Shown one piece after another: positions 7,647 through 16,182 of a stretch of 23,049 nucleotides of DNA. The notes below the pieces were generated by a model. That model ran no database searches, was not told the origin of the DNA, and was given only the letters and a program-made list of their open reading frames with translations. The stretch is taken from assembly GCA_964512995.1 (NCBI GenBank), contig CAZELM010000063.1, positions 1 to 23,049 of the forward strand, in the 5' to 3' direction. The position numbers and the translations under genes are program-made. Each line of letters opens with the position of its first letter. Position 1 is the first letter of the stretch. The stretch comes from CAZELM01 sp964512995. GTDB taxonomy: Bacteria > CSSED10-310.

Positions 7647-8585
7647 ATGCAGCCAACGGTTTTAGTTTACAGTTCCCATAACAGATCAAACGATATCCAC
7701 AATGACTGGATTGTCCAGCGTGCCCTGAATGGTAATAAACAGATTCTTTTTCTGCCGATGTCGGAAGGTGAATTCCGGGGCGATGAGTATTCCCGGCAGG
7801 TATACAGTTGGGGGAATTTTGCCTGGTTTTTCAATTTTTATCGGAAATATGACCTGAATGCATTCCCCTTCTACTGGAATAAAAATCTGAGCAGGGAAGA
7901 TGTCGACCTGTTGATGGATTATTTATCGAAGAGCGAAGTAGTGATCTTGGGTGGCGGAAATCCATCCACCGGATTGATGCGGTATAAAATCCTTGGAGAT
8001 TGGTTTTATAATGACAGTGATACATTTTGCCGGATTATTCACGAACGCCAGAATCAGGGGCTTCTGACCGTTGGTTTCTCCGCAGGCGTAGATCAACTAT
8101 GTCAGATCATGAGCAGCAGTATCGATGAGCCAATACCGGATCGCGATGGATTTGGCTTGTGCCGGAATATCATTGCGACCTCACATTTTGAACATGGGAA
8201 AGAGAGTACATTGCACCTGGCTGCAGAAATGTATGGTCATTGCCTGGTCTTCGGGCTTCCCAATGATTCCGGTCTGGCAATCAATCAATACGTGCTGCAC
8301 TCCGGAAAAATCTGTCAGATCATTCGGTTTATCATCGACAACACCTGGACCATACCGACTGATCAGTGGCATATCAAAACCAGAATGGGTATGAAGATTG
8401 TGCATATTTATCCCGATGGTCGGCATTGGGCGTTCAATGGTGGTGACATCATGGTTCGGATTCAGAGTATGGATAATACTCTGTCAGAATCCTTCATTGT
8501 TCTTCCCGGCAACCGGATATTGGATTATTGGACCCAGGAGATGACTGGATATCAATCAATCGAAGAAATACTCGATCATCATTAG
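7647..8585 (+). CDS. Peptidase S51 / cyanophycinase-like protein
   Basis: The 312-residue protein has no signal peptide, so it is probably cytoplasmic. It has the fold signature of the class-I glutamine-amidotransferase-like S51 group: a VVILGGGNPSTGL strand-loop (98-110), a nucleophile elbow GFSAG with Ser145, SHFEHG (179-184) offering the catalytic His, and GLPNDSGLAI (203-212) with Asp207 where the family has its acidic residue. Known members are dipeptidase E (Asp-X dipeptides) and cyanophycinase (cyanophycin breakdown). The sequence is too divergent to choose between them, and a degradative peptidase of unknown substrate is the safest reading. It is transcribed away from the propeller gene. 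A weak candidate promoter is TTGCAA (7559-7564), 16 bp, TACATT (7581-7586). Confidence 0.72.
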   Translation: MQPTVLVYSSHNRSNDIHNDWIVQRALNGNKQILFLPMSEGEFRGDEYSRQVYSWGNFAWFFNFYRKYDLNAFPFYWNKNLSREDVDLLMDYLSKSEVVILGGGNPSTGLMRYKILGDWFYNDSDTFCRIIHERQNQGLLTVGFSAGVDQLCQIMSSSIDEPIPDRDGFGLCRNIIATSHFEHGKESTLHLAAEMYGHCLVFGLPNDSGLAINQYVLHSGKICQIIRFIIDNTWTIPTDQWHIKTRMGMKIVHIYPDGRHWAFNGGDIMVRIQSMDNTLSESFIVLPGNRILDYWTQEMTGYQSIEEILDHH

Positions 8586-8688
8586 AACTGAAATCTGAAA
8601 GTATCCCGCTCAGAGGGTTTTGACAGAATCTTATCTCACCAGGCATTTGTATATCTGATAAAACATGTGCGTGCAGATTCCTTCTTTA

Positions 8689-8763
8689 CCCTCTCCCACC
8701 GGGAGAGGGTCGTCGGCCGATCCAGTGGGGATCAATCCAGCAGCGCGGCCGACGGGGTGAGGG
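8689..8763. repeat. Compound palindromic element (two nested-capable stems)
   Basis: CCCTCTCCC (8689-8697) and GGGAGAGGG (8701-8709) form a perfect 9-bp stem with a 3-base loop. Next, CGTCGGCCG (8711-8719) and CGGCCGACG (8746-8754) form another perfect 9-bp stem around a 26-base loop. A third segment, GGGTGAGGG (8755-8763), could pair with the first CCCTCTCCC with one mismatch, so two folds compete. Elements with CCCTCTCCC/GGGAGAGGG arms are seen as dispersed intergenic repeats in many bacteria; whether this one is dispersed here cannot be told from one copy. Confidence 0.7.
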
Positions 8764-8855
8764 AGACATGCCGATGCCATCACAAGTCGTGTGTGTGGAC
8801 CGGTTGTCAGCCAGTGACCCGGTCATCAAAATCAGTCCAGCGATGAGGGAGACAT
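8758..8855. repeat. 12-bp direct repeat TGAGGGAGACAT flanking region
   Basis: TGAGGGAGACAT occurs at 8758-8769 and again at 8844-8855. The bases before each copy are also related (ATCAATCCAGC near 8731 and ATCAGTCCAGC near 8831). In the second copy the palindrome arm between TCCAGC and the 12-mer is missing. This looks like a partial duplication with loss of the arm. Confidence 0.55.
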
Positions 8856-9179
8856 ACCCAATGTCCTTGTACTGTCCGGTGAGATCGTGTCACCCAATCC
8901 GGTCCATTCTTAGATCCTTCTTTTATCTGCAAACAAATATAAGTATCAAGATTGGTTTTGGGTTGATATTTCTTGATGATGTTTAATCTCATTTGAACCC
9001 ATGATCGACATTGTGGTAAAATTTTAGCAATGCTTGGACGCGAATTATTTTTTGTGAATGAGCGTTTTTAGGTCGTATTTTTTTGCTTAATACAGGATCG
9101 ATGAACCCGAAGAGGTTCGATATATTATCTTAATCCGGATCACCATTCCGAAAGATCTGCTGCAATTAGGAGAAAAAGC

Positions 9180-10907
9180 ATGATAAGAACAACAATATCA
9201 ATCATCATCTGTATGATTTTCTGCGGGGGAGTCGCTCTTCTTGATATCCCTCATTCCATCAATTATCAGGGGCATTTATACGATAGCTCCAGTGTCCCCT
9301 TGACCGGAAGTTATGACTTTGTTTTCCGGATTTATGATGACGAATCTGGTGGAGTTCAGCTCTGGTCGGAGAGCCAGACTGATCTTGTCGTCGATCAAGG
9401 TGTGTTTCGGGCGATACTGGGAGCGGTCACACCGCTCGATATTGCATTTGATGGTCAATTATGGCTGGAGATTTTGATCGAGGGTGAAACGATGTCTCCA
9501 CGTCAACCTCTTGCCAGCATCGGTCAGGCATTCCAGGCGGAGGATGTTCTGGGACAGGATATCCATCCACAGAGCATCAGCATTCACGGTGTTGGACCAG
9601 TCGTGGACTCTTCCGGTCATTGGGTAGGAGATCCCACCGGTCTGATCGGTCCGCAAGGCCTAACTGGACCAACCGGTCCCCAGGGCGAAATGGGTTTGCA
9701 GGGCCCAACTGGACCAATCGGTCCCCAGGGCGAAATGGGTCCGGTCGGCTTGCAGGGTCCAATTGGTTTGACAGGTCTAACTGGACCAATGGGCATGGAA
9801 GGAAGTACAGGTCCAGTCGGTCCACAGGGTCCCCAGGGAGATATCGGTCCTCAAGGTCCAACTGGACCAATCGGTCCTCAGGGAGAAATCGGTCCACATG
9901 GTCCCACGGGTCCAATTGGTCCAACCGGCCCTGCTGGTCCCCAGGGAGTGATGGGTTCTCAGGGTCTTCCTGGAGCATCCGGTCCGACGGGTCCCCAGGG
10001 TCCTCCAGGTCCCACAGGTCCCATTGCTGGCTCGGAAATGCAGATGATCTACAATGACAGCGGTGTCCCGGGCGGAGCGGATGTTTTTTATGATAAGACC
10101 ACCGGATACCTGGGAGTTGGCTTTTCCACTCCCACGACACGGCTTCATGTAGCCGGTGGCGTTCAGATATCCGATGACACGGATGACTGCACCGCTGCAA
10201 AAGCGGGGACGATCCGCTGGCATGACAATCGTCTGGAGTTGTGCGATGGGTCTGTCTGGGGACCGATCTATTACCCACCGCTGGGCTCCGAATCGAATCC
10301 GGGGCTCAGTTGCAAAGATATTCTGGATAACGGAGACTCCGTCGGAAATGGTCAGTATTGGATAGATCCGGACGGCTCCGGAGGGAATGCTCCATTTCAG
10401 TGTTATTGCAACATGACAACCAATGGCGGAGGCTGGACATTTGTTGGCGCTACCACCAGCACCGAATATGCCGCTTGGAATCAGAACGATCCAGCCCTGG
10501 GAACGGTCACGATTCCCGGAAGCACCTCGAACAGCCGATATTCCAGAGCGGTCGTTCAGTCCATCATCGACAGTGGCCTGGGTGAGATCATGACGCACGG
10601 TGCGGTGACGAATACCATGTCCAAATTCAGGCTGACCAATAACGAACCGTTCGGATGGTACAAGAACTACAATCGGAACTGGCAATATTCATCGACATTG
10701 ACCACCAACTGGTATGATCCGCCGACAGCGATCAAAACATACGGAATGGCGCCACAGGATGGCTCGAACTGCTTTTCGGGCTCTACGTCGGTTGGTACTT
10801 ATTTCGTCCCATTCCTGTATGCCGGGAACACACATCTGAATTACGGCATTCCCACTCAGACATGCTCCGGCTATCCAGAAAATACCGTCAATATTTATGT
10901 CCGATGA
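9180..10907 (+). CDS. Secreted collagen-like protein with fibrinogen/COLFI-like C-terminus (first of three)
   Basis: The 575 residues begin with a signal peptide (1-22), then the shared module starting IPHSINYQGHLYD and ending WVGDPTGL (about 23-155). A collagen tract of 43 uninterrupted Gly-X-Y triplets follows (154-282) with Gln and Thr dominating the Y position. Next comes a linker with a 'GVGFSTPTTRLHVAGGVQI' segment (about 312-330) seen in fibre-type proteins. The C-terminal module starts NPGLSCKDILDNG and contains YWIDPDGSGG and YCNMTTNGGGWTF (about 373-421), the fibrinogen or fibrillar-collagen-C-propeptide-like signature, and runs to the end. Cysteines at 378, 408, 410, 531 and 562 may form disulfides. 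AGGAG at 9168-9172 is the ribosome site. I infer a trimeric extracellular fibre with a globular head. Confidence 0.92.
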   Translation: MIRTTISIIICMIFCGGVALLDIPHSINYQGHLYDSSSVPLTGSYDFVFRIYDDESGGVQLWSESQTDLVVDQGVFRAILGAVTPLDIAFDGQLWLEILIEGETMSPRQPLASIGQAFQAEDVLGQDIHPQSISIHGVGPVVDSSGHWVGDPTGLIGPQGLTGPTGPQGEMGLQGPTGPIGPQGEMGPVGLQGPIGLTGLTGPMGMEGSTGPVGPQGPQGDIGPQGPTGPIGPQGEIGPHGPTGPIGPTGPAGPQGVMGSQGLPGASGPTGPQGPPGPTGPIAGSEMQMIYNDSGVPGGADVFYDKTTGYLGVGFSTPTTRLHVAGGVQISDDTDDCTAAKAGTIRWHDNRLELCDGSVWGPIYYPPLGSESNPGLSCKDILDNGDSVGNGQYWIDPDGSGGNAPFQCYCNMTTNGGGWTFVGATTSTEYAAWNQNDPALGTVTIPGSTSNSRYSRAVVQSIIDSGLGEIMTHGAVTNTMSKFRLTNNEPFGWYKNYNRNWQYSSTLTTNWYDPPTAIKTYGMAPQDGSNCFSGSTSVGTYFVPFLYAGNTHLNYGIPTQTCSGYPENTVNIYVR

Positions 10908-10986
10908 AACAATCCAATCAGAGTCATACAGGAAATCGAACAAGATCGGATGTTGCGATTCCGCATGGCAGAACAATTCGTTTTGA

Positions 10987-11020
10987 GCAAACACTGGCAT
11001 CCATTCCTGATGGTGTTTGC
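10987..11020 (+). other. Stem-loop between first and second collagen-like genes
   Basis: GCAAACAC (10987-10994) pairs with GTGTTTGC (11013-11020). Inside it, CATC (10998-11001) pairs with GATG (11009-11012) after a 3-base bulge. No clean T-run follows, so it is not a standard intrinsic terminator. It could lower read-through or stabilise an mRNA end. Its role is open. Confidence 0.45.
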
Positions 11021-11100
11021 AGTGTGAAAATATGTTTCTGTTCTTGGTCAGCCCAAGGCTGTAAAAGACTTGTAAATAGTGAGTTTCATATTTATACATA

Positions 11101-11107
11101 AGGAGGT
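11101..11107 (+). promoter_or_regulatory. Strong ribosome binding site fixing the start at 11115
   Basis: AGGAGGT lies 7 bases before ATG 11115. The frame is open 12 codons further up to 11079, but that ATG would put this site inside the gene and add residues in front of a normal signal peptide. Confidence 0.88.
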
Positions 11108-11114
11108 AATCATC

Positions 11115-13340
11115 ATGCGATCACTCAGTTTGATACTCGGTTTTGTTTTGTTTTTCGGGGGAGTTGCTATTCTCGGTATTCCCCATGCGATCAATTATCA
11201 GGGTCATTTATACGATGGCAGCGGCGAACCAGTTACCGGTAGCCATGATTTTGTCTTCGGAATTTATAACTCGGAGACATCGGGTTCGTTGGTATGGTCC
11301 GAGACACAGAATGACGTATCGGTGGAGCAGGGCGTGTTTCATGTTACACTGGGAGCAGTGACTCCCATTGATATCGTGTTCGATGGACAATTATGGCTGG
11401 CGGTCACAGTAGATGGCGAAACGATGAGCCCACGGCAGCCCCTGTCATCCATTGGCCAGGCTTATCAGGCGGAAGATGTATCGGGTCAGGATATTCACCC
11501 ACGCAGTGTCAGCATCGAAAATATCGGAACCGTGATTGATGCGACTGGTCAGTGGGTGGGCGATCCCACCGGATTGCAGGGTCCCATCGGCCCAACGGGT
11601 TCTCAAGGTCCGATCGGTCCGCAAGGTGCAATGGGACCCATGGGACCAGCGGGTCCTCAAGGCAGTACCGGCCCCCAGGGATTGATCGGTCCGGTTGGAC
11701 CCCAGGGACCAGCAGGCCCCATCGGTCCTCAGGGGATTGCTGGTTCGGCAGGACCCCAGGGACCAACAGGATCCCAAGGTCCCATCGGTCCAGCAGGTCC
11801 CCAAGGTCCAACCGGCCAACAGGGATTAACGGGACCAGCCGGCTCGACGGGTCCCCAGGGAATCGATGGTCCACAAGGACCAGCAGGTCCCCAAGGCCCT
11901 ACGGGTTCTCAGGGTCAGCAGGGACCGACCGGTCCAGCGGGACCCCAAGGTGCGGTCGGTCCGGCAGGTCCTCAAGGTCCTGTCGGACCTCAGGGCCCGA
12001 CCGGACCGGTCGCCGGTTCAGATATGCAACTGATCTATAACGATAATGGATCTTCCAACGGTGCCGAACTGTATTATGACAGTGCAACCGGAAATTTTGG
12101 AGTGGGCACATCGACACCGGCAACGCGGTTGGATGTCGACGGAGATATCACCTTTGATCAGTCGATCAACAGCGTTCAGGCGAACACACTGATCAAATCC
12201 GCTGATTCCGTTTATCTGCAATTAGCCAATGATGATCTGAATGTTTATAAACCCGTCAACCAGGTCGCAGAGGGAACCGAAACCCGACCGGCATACTTCT
12301 GGAACTCCGATCAGAATACCGGATTTTATCACCCGAGCGCAGATCAGTTTGCCGTTACGACCGGCGGTACTGAGCGGGTACGAGTTAACGCCACCGGCAA
12401 GGTTGGCATCGGAACCGATCAGCCGCAATCTGCGCTTCAGGTTGCCGGTGGTGTTCAGATCGCGGATGATTCCGATGAATGCACCGCTGCAAAAGCCGGA
12501 ACCCTGCGATGGCACAACAGCCGTGTGGAAGTGTGCAATGGCACCGAATGGTCTCCGATCTATAACCCCCCGCTCGGAACGGAATTGAATCCCGGTTTAA
12601 GCTGCAAGGAGATTCTGGATGCGGGTGATTCCACTGGAAACGGCTATTACTGGGTCGACCCGGATGGCTCCGGCGGAAATACATCCTTTGAAGTGTATTG
12701 CGATATGACGACGGATGGCGGCGGCTGGACATTCATCGCCACCATCTCCGACTCGGGTACAGATGTCTGGTCCCAGTTCATGCCGACTCAGGATACGGGT
12801 CTCTGGCAAAGCACCGCCACATTGGGAACGACCATTTCATTCACATCGGATTATAAATCCCGCGCATACAATGAAGTTTCTGGCACGTCATTGTTGGTTA
12901 AACACAGCATGAATAATGTATTGAAGGCAACTTCCTGCTGGTCAGCTCAAACATTCCGTTCATTCATCGCAGCCAGAACATGGAATGGCGATGGAAGCGA
13001 TACCAACTGGTCAGATGCATCGGGAGCTTATTTGTGCAGTTTTGAACACTTCGGATATGCGGACCCGGTGTTACGCGCCAGCAGTCACTCCGGGAGTGCT
13101 CTCGTGTTGGGTTTCAAATGGGGTGAGCGTGATGGTGTTCAGGATGGTAACAAGGATCGTACGATGATCACCGCATATAACTCCAATGGAGTGACTCACC
13201 ATGTCGATAATCCGACCGGATTGGGTGGATTTACCGCTTATGGTGCCAGTCAAAATTATGAAGACGATAATGAATGTCAGGGAGACGGACCGGATCAATG
13301 CGCCAATGCGGCACAGGATTATCAACTGTTCATTCGATAA
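11115..13340 (+). CDS. Secreted collagen-like protein with fibrinogen-like C-terminus (second of three)
   Basis: The 741 residues start with a signal peptide (1-21) and the shared module IPH?INYQGHLYD (here IPHAINYQGHLYD) through WVGDPTGL. The collagen tract has 49 uninterrupted Gly-X-Y triplets (153-299). A longer middle region holds two fibre-type segments (GVGTSTPATRLDVDG and GIGTDQPQSALQVAGG) separated by about 90 residues with a 'NTGFYHPSADQFAV' stretch, as in phage-tail-fibre-like stems. The C-terminus repeats the fibrinogen-like start NPGLSCKEILDAG, YWVDPDGSGG and YCDMTTDGGGWTF. It then diverges from the first protein, ending in a Cys-containing Asp/Glu-rich region and QDYQLFIR. It lies 207 bp after the first collagen gene and 34 bp before the third. 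Probable extracellular trimeric fibre; binding target unknown. Confidence 0.92.
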   Translation: MRSLSLILGFVLFFGGVAILGIPHAINYQGHLYDGSGEPVTGSHDFVFGIYNSETSGSLVWSETQNDVSVEQGVFHVTLGAVTPIDIVFDGQLWLAVTVDGETMSPRQPLSSIGQAYQAEDVSGQDIHPRSVSIENIGTVIDATGQWVGDPTGLQGPIGPTGSQGPIGPQGAMGPMGPAGPQGSTGPQGLIGPVGPQGPAGPIGPQGIAGSAGPQGPTGSQGPIGPAGPQGPTGQQGLTGPAGSTGPQGIDGPQGPAGPQGPTGSQGQQGPTGPAGPQGAVGPAGPQGPVGPQGPTGPVAGSDMQLIYNDNGSSNGAELYYDSATGNFGVGTSTPATRLDVDGDITFDQSINSVQANTLIKSADSVYLQLANDDLNVYKPVNQVAEGTETRPAYFWNSDQNTGFYHPSADQFAVTTGGTERVRVNATGKVGIGTDQPQSALQVAGGVQIADDSDECTAAKAGTLRWHNSRVEVCNGTEWSPIYNPPLGTELNPGLSCKEILDAGDSTGNGYYWVDPDGSGGNTSFEVYCDMTTDGGGWTFIATISDSGTDVWSQFMPTQDTGLWQSTATLGTTISFTSDYKSRAYNEVSGTSLLVKHSMNNVLKATSCWSAQTFRSFIAARTWNGDGSDTNWSDASGAYLCSFEHFGYADPVLRASSHSGSALVLGFKWGERDGVQDGNKDRTMITAYNSNGVTHHVDNPTGLGGFTAYGASQNYEDDNECQGDGPDQCANAAQDYQLFIR

Positions 13341-13374
13341 CGCAGGAACAGAATTCTAAAAAGGAGAGATAATC

Positions 13375-15988
13375 ATGAAGAAAGGATTCGTTTTATTGGC
13401 GATGATCGTTATCGTCAGCCAGATACATGTGCTCGCGATTCCCCATCAGATAAACTATCAGGGACATCTCCTCGATGATACCGGAACCCCGGTCAGCGGC
13501 ACCTATGACTTTACTTTCAATCTTTATAATATGGAGACCGGTGGCGTGTCCCTATGGTCTGAAACCCATCCGGCTTTGATGGTCACCGATGGTGTTTTTC
13601 ACGTTGTTCTGGGAGTCACTGAACCCATCGACATGACATTCGATGGACCATTCTGGCTGGAGATTTCCATTGGCGGAGAGACACTCGCGCCGCGTCAGAG
13701 CCTGAGCAGTGTGACATACGCATACATTGCGGAAGATGTATACAATCAGGATATCCATCCCCGATCAGTGAGTATTTTCGGCCAGGAAGAAGTGATCAGC
13801 TCAACGGGGCAATGGGTTGGAGATCCGACCGGATTGATCGGTCCGCAAGGTCCGACCGGGCCAGCCGGTCCCCAGGGAGATATCGGTCCGACCGGTGCAA
13901 CAGGAGCGATCGGTCCACAAGGCATCCAGGGTCCGACCGGTGCAACAGGAGCAGTTGGACCCCAGGGCATCCAGGGTCCGACCGGTGCAACGGGAGCGAT
14001 CGGTCCACAAGGCATCCAGGGTCCGACCGGAGCGACAGGAGCGATCGGTCCACAAGGCATCCAGGNNNNNNNNNNNNNNNNNNNNNNNNNNNNNNNNNNN
14101 NNNNNNNNNNNNNNNNNNNNNNNNNNNNNNNNNNNNNNNNNNNNNNNNNNNNNNNNNNNNNNNNNGTCCGACCGGTGCAACAGGAGCAGTTGGACCCCAG
14201 GGCATCCAGGGTCCGACCGGAGCGACAGGAGCGATCGGTCCACAAGGCATCCAGGGTCCGACCGGTGCAACAGGAGCAGTTGGACCCCAGGGCATCCAGG
14301 GTCCGACCGGTGCAACGGGAGCGATCGGTCCACAAGGCATCCAAGGTCCGACGGGTCCCGCCGGTGAATCGCTCGTGCTGGGTGGCACTGATCGGCAATT
14401 CATTTACAATAACAATGGAGTCGCGGATGGGGGAGATGCGTATTACGATAATTCTACCGGCAACTTCGGCATCGGAACGAATGCACCGGAAGCCAGACTC
14501 CATCTTGTCAGCGATGATGAAACAACAACACCGTTTCGGATCGATGCACAGGTTCTCCCGCTTCAATGGTGGAATTTGTCATGGACCAAACGGAACGAAA
14601 TCACGATAACCGGATCCGCTTCTGATCTTACTGATTTCCCGGTGTTGATCAATCTGACCTATGACTCGGACATGAAAGCCGACTTCAGTGATATCCGTTT
14701 TGCGCAACAGTCCGGACTCTTGACGTATTGGATTGAGTCTTACACATCGTCCATCAGTGCCAGGATATGGGTGAAGATACCCAACCTCCCGACGACAGGA
14801 ACCTCTGTATATCTCTATTACGGGAATCCGGTGGCTGTATCGGTCAGTGATCCATCCGTGTGTCCGGGAGGCGCTCCCGGTGGTGTTTGCTGCAATTATT
14901 CCGATAACTTTTCAGACGGCAATTATAATGGATGGACTGTGGCCGGTGGTACCTGGTCCGCATCAGAGTTTTATCTCAAGGGAACAACCGATGCCAGTGG
15001 TATTTATACGACAGACAGCGTGATACCGTCAGGTCCGAAGGAATGGTTGTTCCGAATCAAAAATCATGGTACCGGAGGCTCTGATGATCAGTATCACCCT
15101 CGAATGATGTGGTCATCCGACAACGATTACCTCAAAGTTTATTTGCGAACCTATGCATCTACTGATCAGTATCTTCAGTTTATTCAGAAAGTCGCTGGAG
15201 TGGAAACCGTTCTGCATCAGAATAACAAGTATAACTATCACAGCGAAGCCGGGAACTGGTTCTGGATCAAGGTCACCAAATCGGGGAATGCAGCCAAATT
15301 CAGAGTATGGAAAGATGGTACGACCGAACCGACATCATGGGATTGGGAAGGTACTTACAGTTCCAGCCTGATCGACAGCGGCCAATTTTATAACCGCGTG
15401 GAACTGACGAATGCATCGGGAGTCGGATTGGATGATATCCGGGTTCGACGACTCGCGTCACCGGAACCAACCGCATCGACCGGGAGTGAAGAGGAAGTTC
15501 CACCCCCTTCGCTTCAGACAGCGATCGCTCTCGAACCATTGACCGGCAATCTGGGAATCGGCACTGATGATCCCAATGGCTATCGATTGTTTGTGGCAGG
15601 TTCCGCGTATTCCACCGGCGGATGGAGCAGTTCCGATGCGCGATGGAAAAAGAATGTTACACCGATCGAGTATGCACTGGAGACCGTTCTGAAACTGCGG
15701 GGAGTGAAATATGACTGGAATCTGGAAGCGTATCCGGATCAGGGGTTTACAACAGACCGGCAGATTGGTCTGATCGCTCAGGAAGTGGAACGGATTATTC
15801 CGGAAGTTGTTCATGCCGATCCGGACGGATTCAAATCGCTCTCCTATGAAAAACTCTCTGCGATACTGATCGAGGCGATTAAAGAACTTGAAAAGGAGAA
15901 AAACCAGCAGATCGAGGAGCTGAAACATGAATTGGAAGCACTCGAAAACAGGCTGGAATCACTCGAACGTGGAAATATCCTGGAGTAA
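13375..15988 (+). CDS. Secreted collagen-like protein with DUF2341, concanavalin-like region and S74 chaperone (third of three; interrupted by assembly gap)
   Basis: The gene starts behind AAGGAG (13361-13366) with a signal peptide and the shared IPHQINYQGHL-to-WVGDPTGL module. A collagen tract follows, mostly exact 15-residue units (GPTGATGAIGPQGIQ or its AV variant). After the 100-N gap the frame differs by one only because the gap length is arbitrary. Joined at the gap edges it reads through, giving at least 837 residues. Downstream are a DUF2341 domain (about 14568-14860, ending IYLYYGN-like VYLYYGN) and a concanavalin/LamG-like region (about 14890-15465). Last is a peptidase S74 domain (15610-15988), with SDARWK giving the Ser (15632) and Lys (15647) of self-cleavage, GLIAQEVE, and a C-terminal coiled coil. 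S74 domains trimerise phage tail spikes and then cut themselves off; the same is likely here. Confidence 0.88.
13885..14344 (+). repeat. 45-bp tandem repeat coding for 15-residue collagen units
   Basis: Four units precede the gap (starting 13885, 13930, 13975, 14020) and four follow it (starting 14165, 14210, 14255, 14300; the first base of the unit at 14165 is N). Units fall into a few near-identical DNA versions. The AI/AV choice and three synonymous sites tell them apart, in the order A-B-A'-C, gap, B-C-B-A'. Near-identity over 90 bp explains why the assembly broke here. Confidence 0.95.
14066..14165. other. Assembly gap (100 N)
   Basis: Exactly 100 N, the usual placeholder for a gap of unknown size. 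The base before it (14065) and the bases after it (14166-14167) together form the GGT that opens a repeat unit. The true missing length should therefore be zero or a multiple of 45 bp. The apparent frameshift is an artefact. Confidence 0.97.
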
Positions 15989-16030
15989 TATTGGGATAGC
16001 GTCCGATTGAATTTTATCTGACTGCATGAG

Positions 16031-16056
16031 AGGGTACGCGAAAGCGTGCCCTTTTC
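16031..16056 (+). terminator. Intrinsic terminator after the collagen-like cluster
   Basis: AGGGTACGC (16031-16039) pairs with GCGTGCCCT (16044-16052) around a GAAA tetraloop, with one G-T wobble, and runs into a short T-rich stretch. It lies 43 bp after the stop of the third collagen-like gene and ahead of the convergent genes on the other strand. Confidence 0.82.
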
Positions 16057-16182
16057 TATCAATTATCGTTCAAATCAGCAAGAACAGGTTCTGGAATGCA
16101 TTTGATCGTATTGAATAGTTGATAAAATTTTGAAAAACCATTGGAGTATAGTCTGATCCATGGATCAGTATTATTGATGAGG

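Larger units (their letters stand above)
8586..9179. other. Gene-free stretch with compound palindrome
   Basis: No gene is supported over these 594 bases. The small open frames in both strands lack ribosome sites and protein-like composition. The part from 8689 to 8855 holds a compound palindrome and a partial duplicate of its flank, described separately. The rest (8860-9167) is AT-rich leader to the first collagen-like gene, and I could not identify a convincing promoter in it. AGGAG at 9168-9172 is the ribosome site for that gene. Confidence 0.6.

Noticed and set aside
8768..8986. 72-residue open frame in the gene-free stretch
   Set aside because: It has no ribosome site, its composition is not protein-like, and it overlaps the repeated flank of the palindrome.
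11070..11098. Promoter TTGTAA-17-TATACA before the second collagen gene
   Set aside because: Each hexamer matches only four of six, and the transcript would begin inside the ribosome site.
14066..14165. True frameshift or two separate genes at the N gap
   Set aside because: The flanks join in frame and in repeat phase, and 100 N is an arbitrary gap length.
13885..14344. CRISPR-like look of the 45-bp repeats
   Set aside because: There are no unique spacers. The units are contiguous, in frame and coding, so this is a protein repeat.
13746..14609. Long open frames in other frames and on the minus strand over the collagen repeats
   Set aside because: They are shadows of the GC-biased, 9-bp and 45-bp periodic Gly-X-Y coding DNA. 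They give low-complexity Trp/Arg/Ser strings, lack ribosome sites, and run through the N gap.
9180..15988. Prophage or phage tail module
   Set aside because: S74 and fibre-like segments recall phage fibres, but each protein has a signal peptide and no capsid, portal, terminase or tail gene is nearby.
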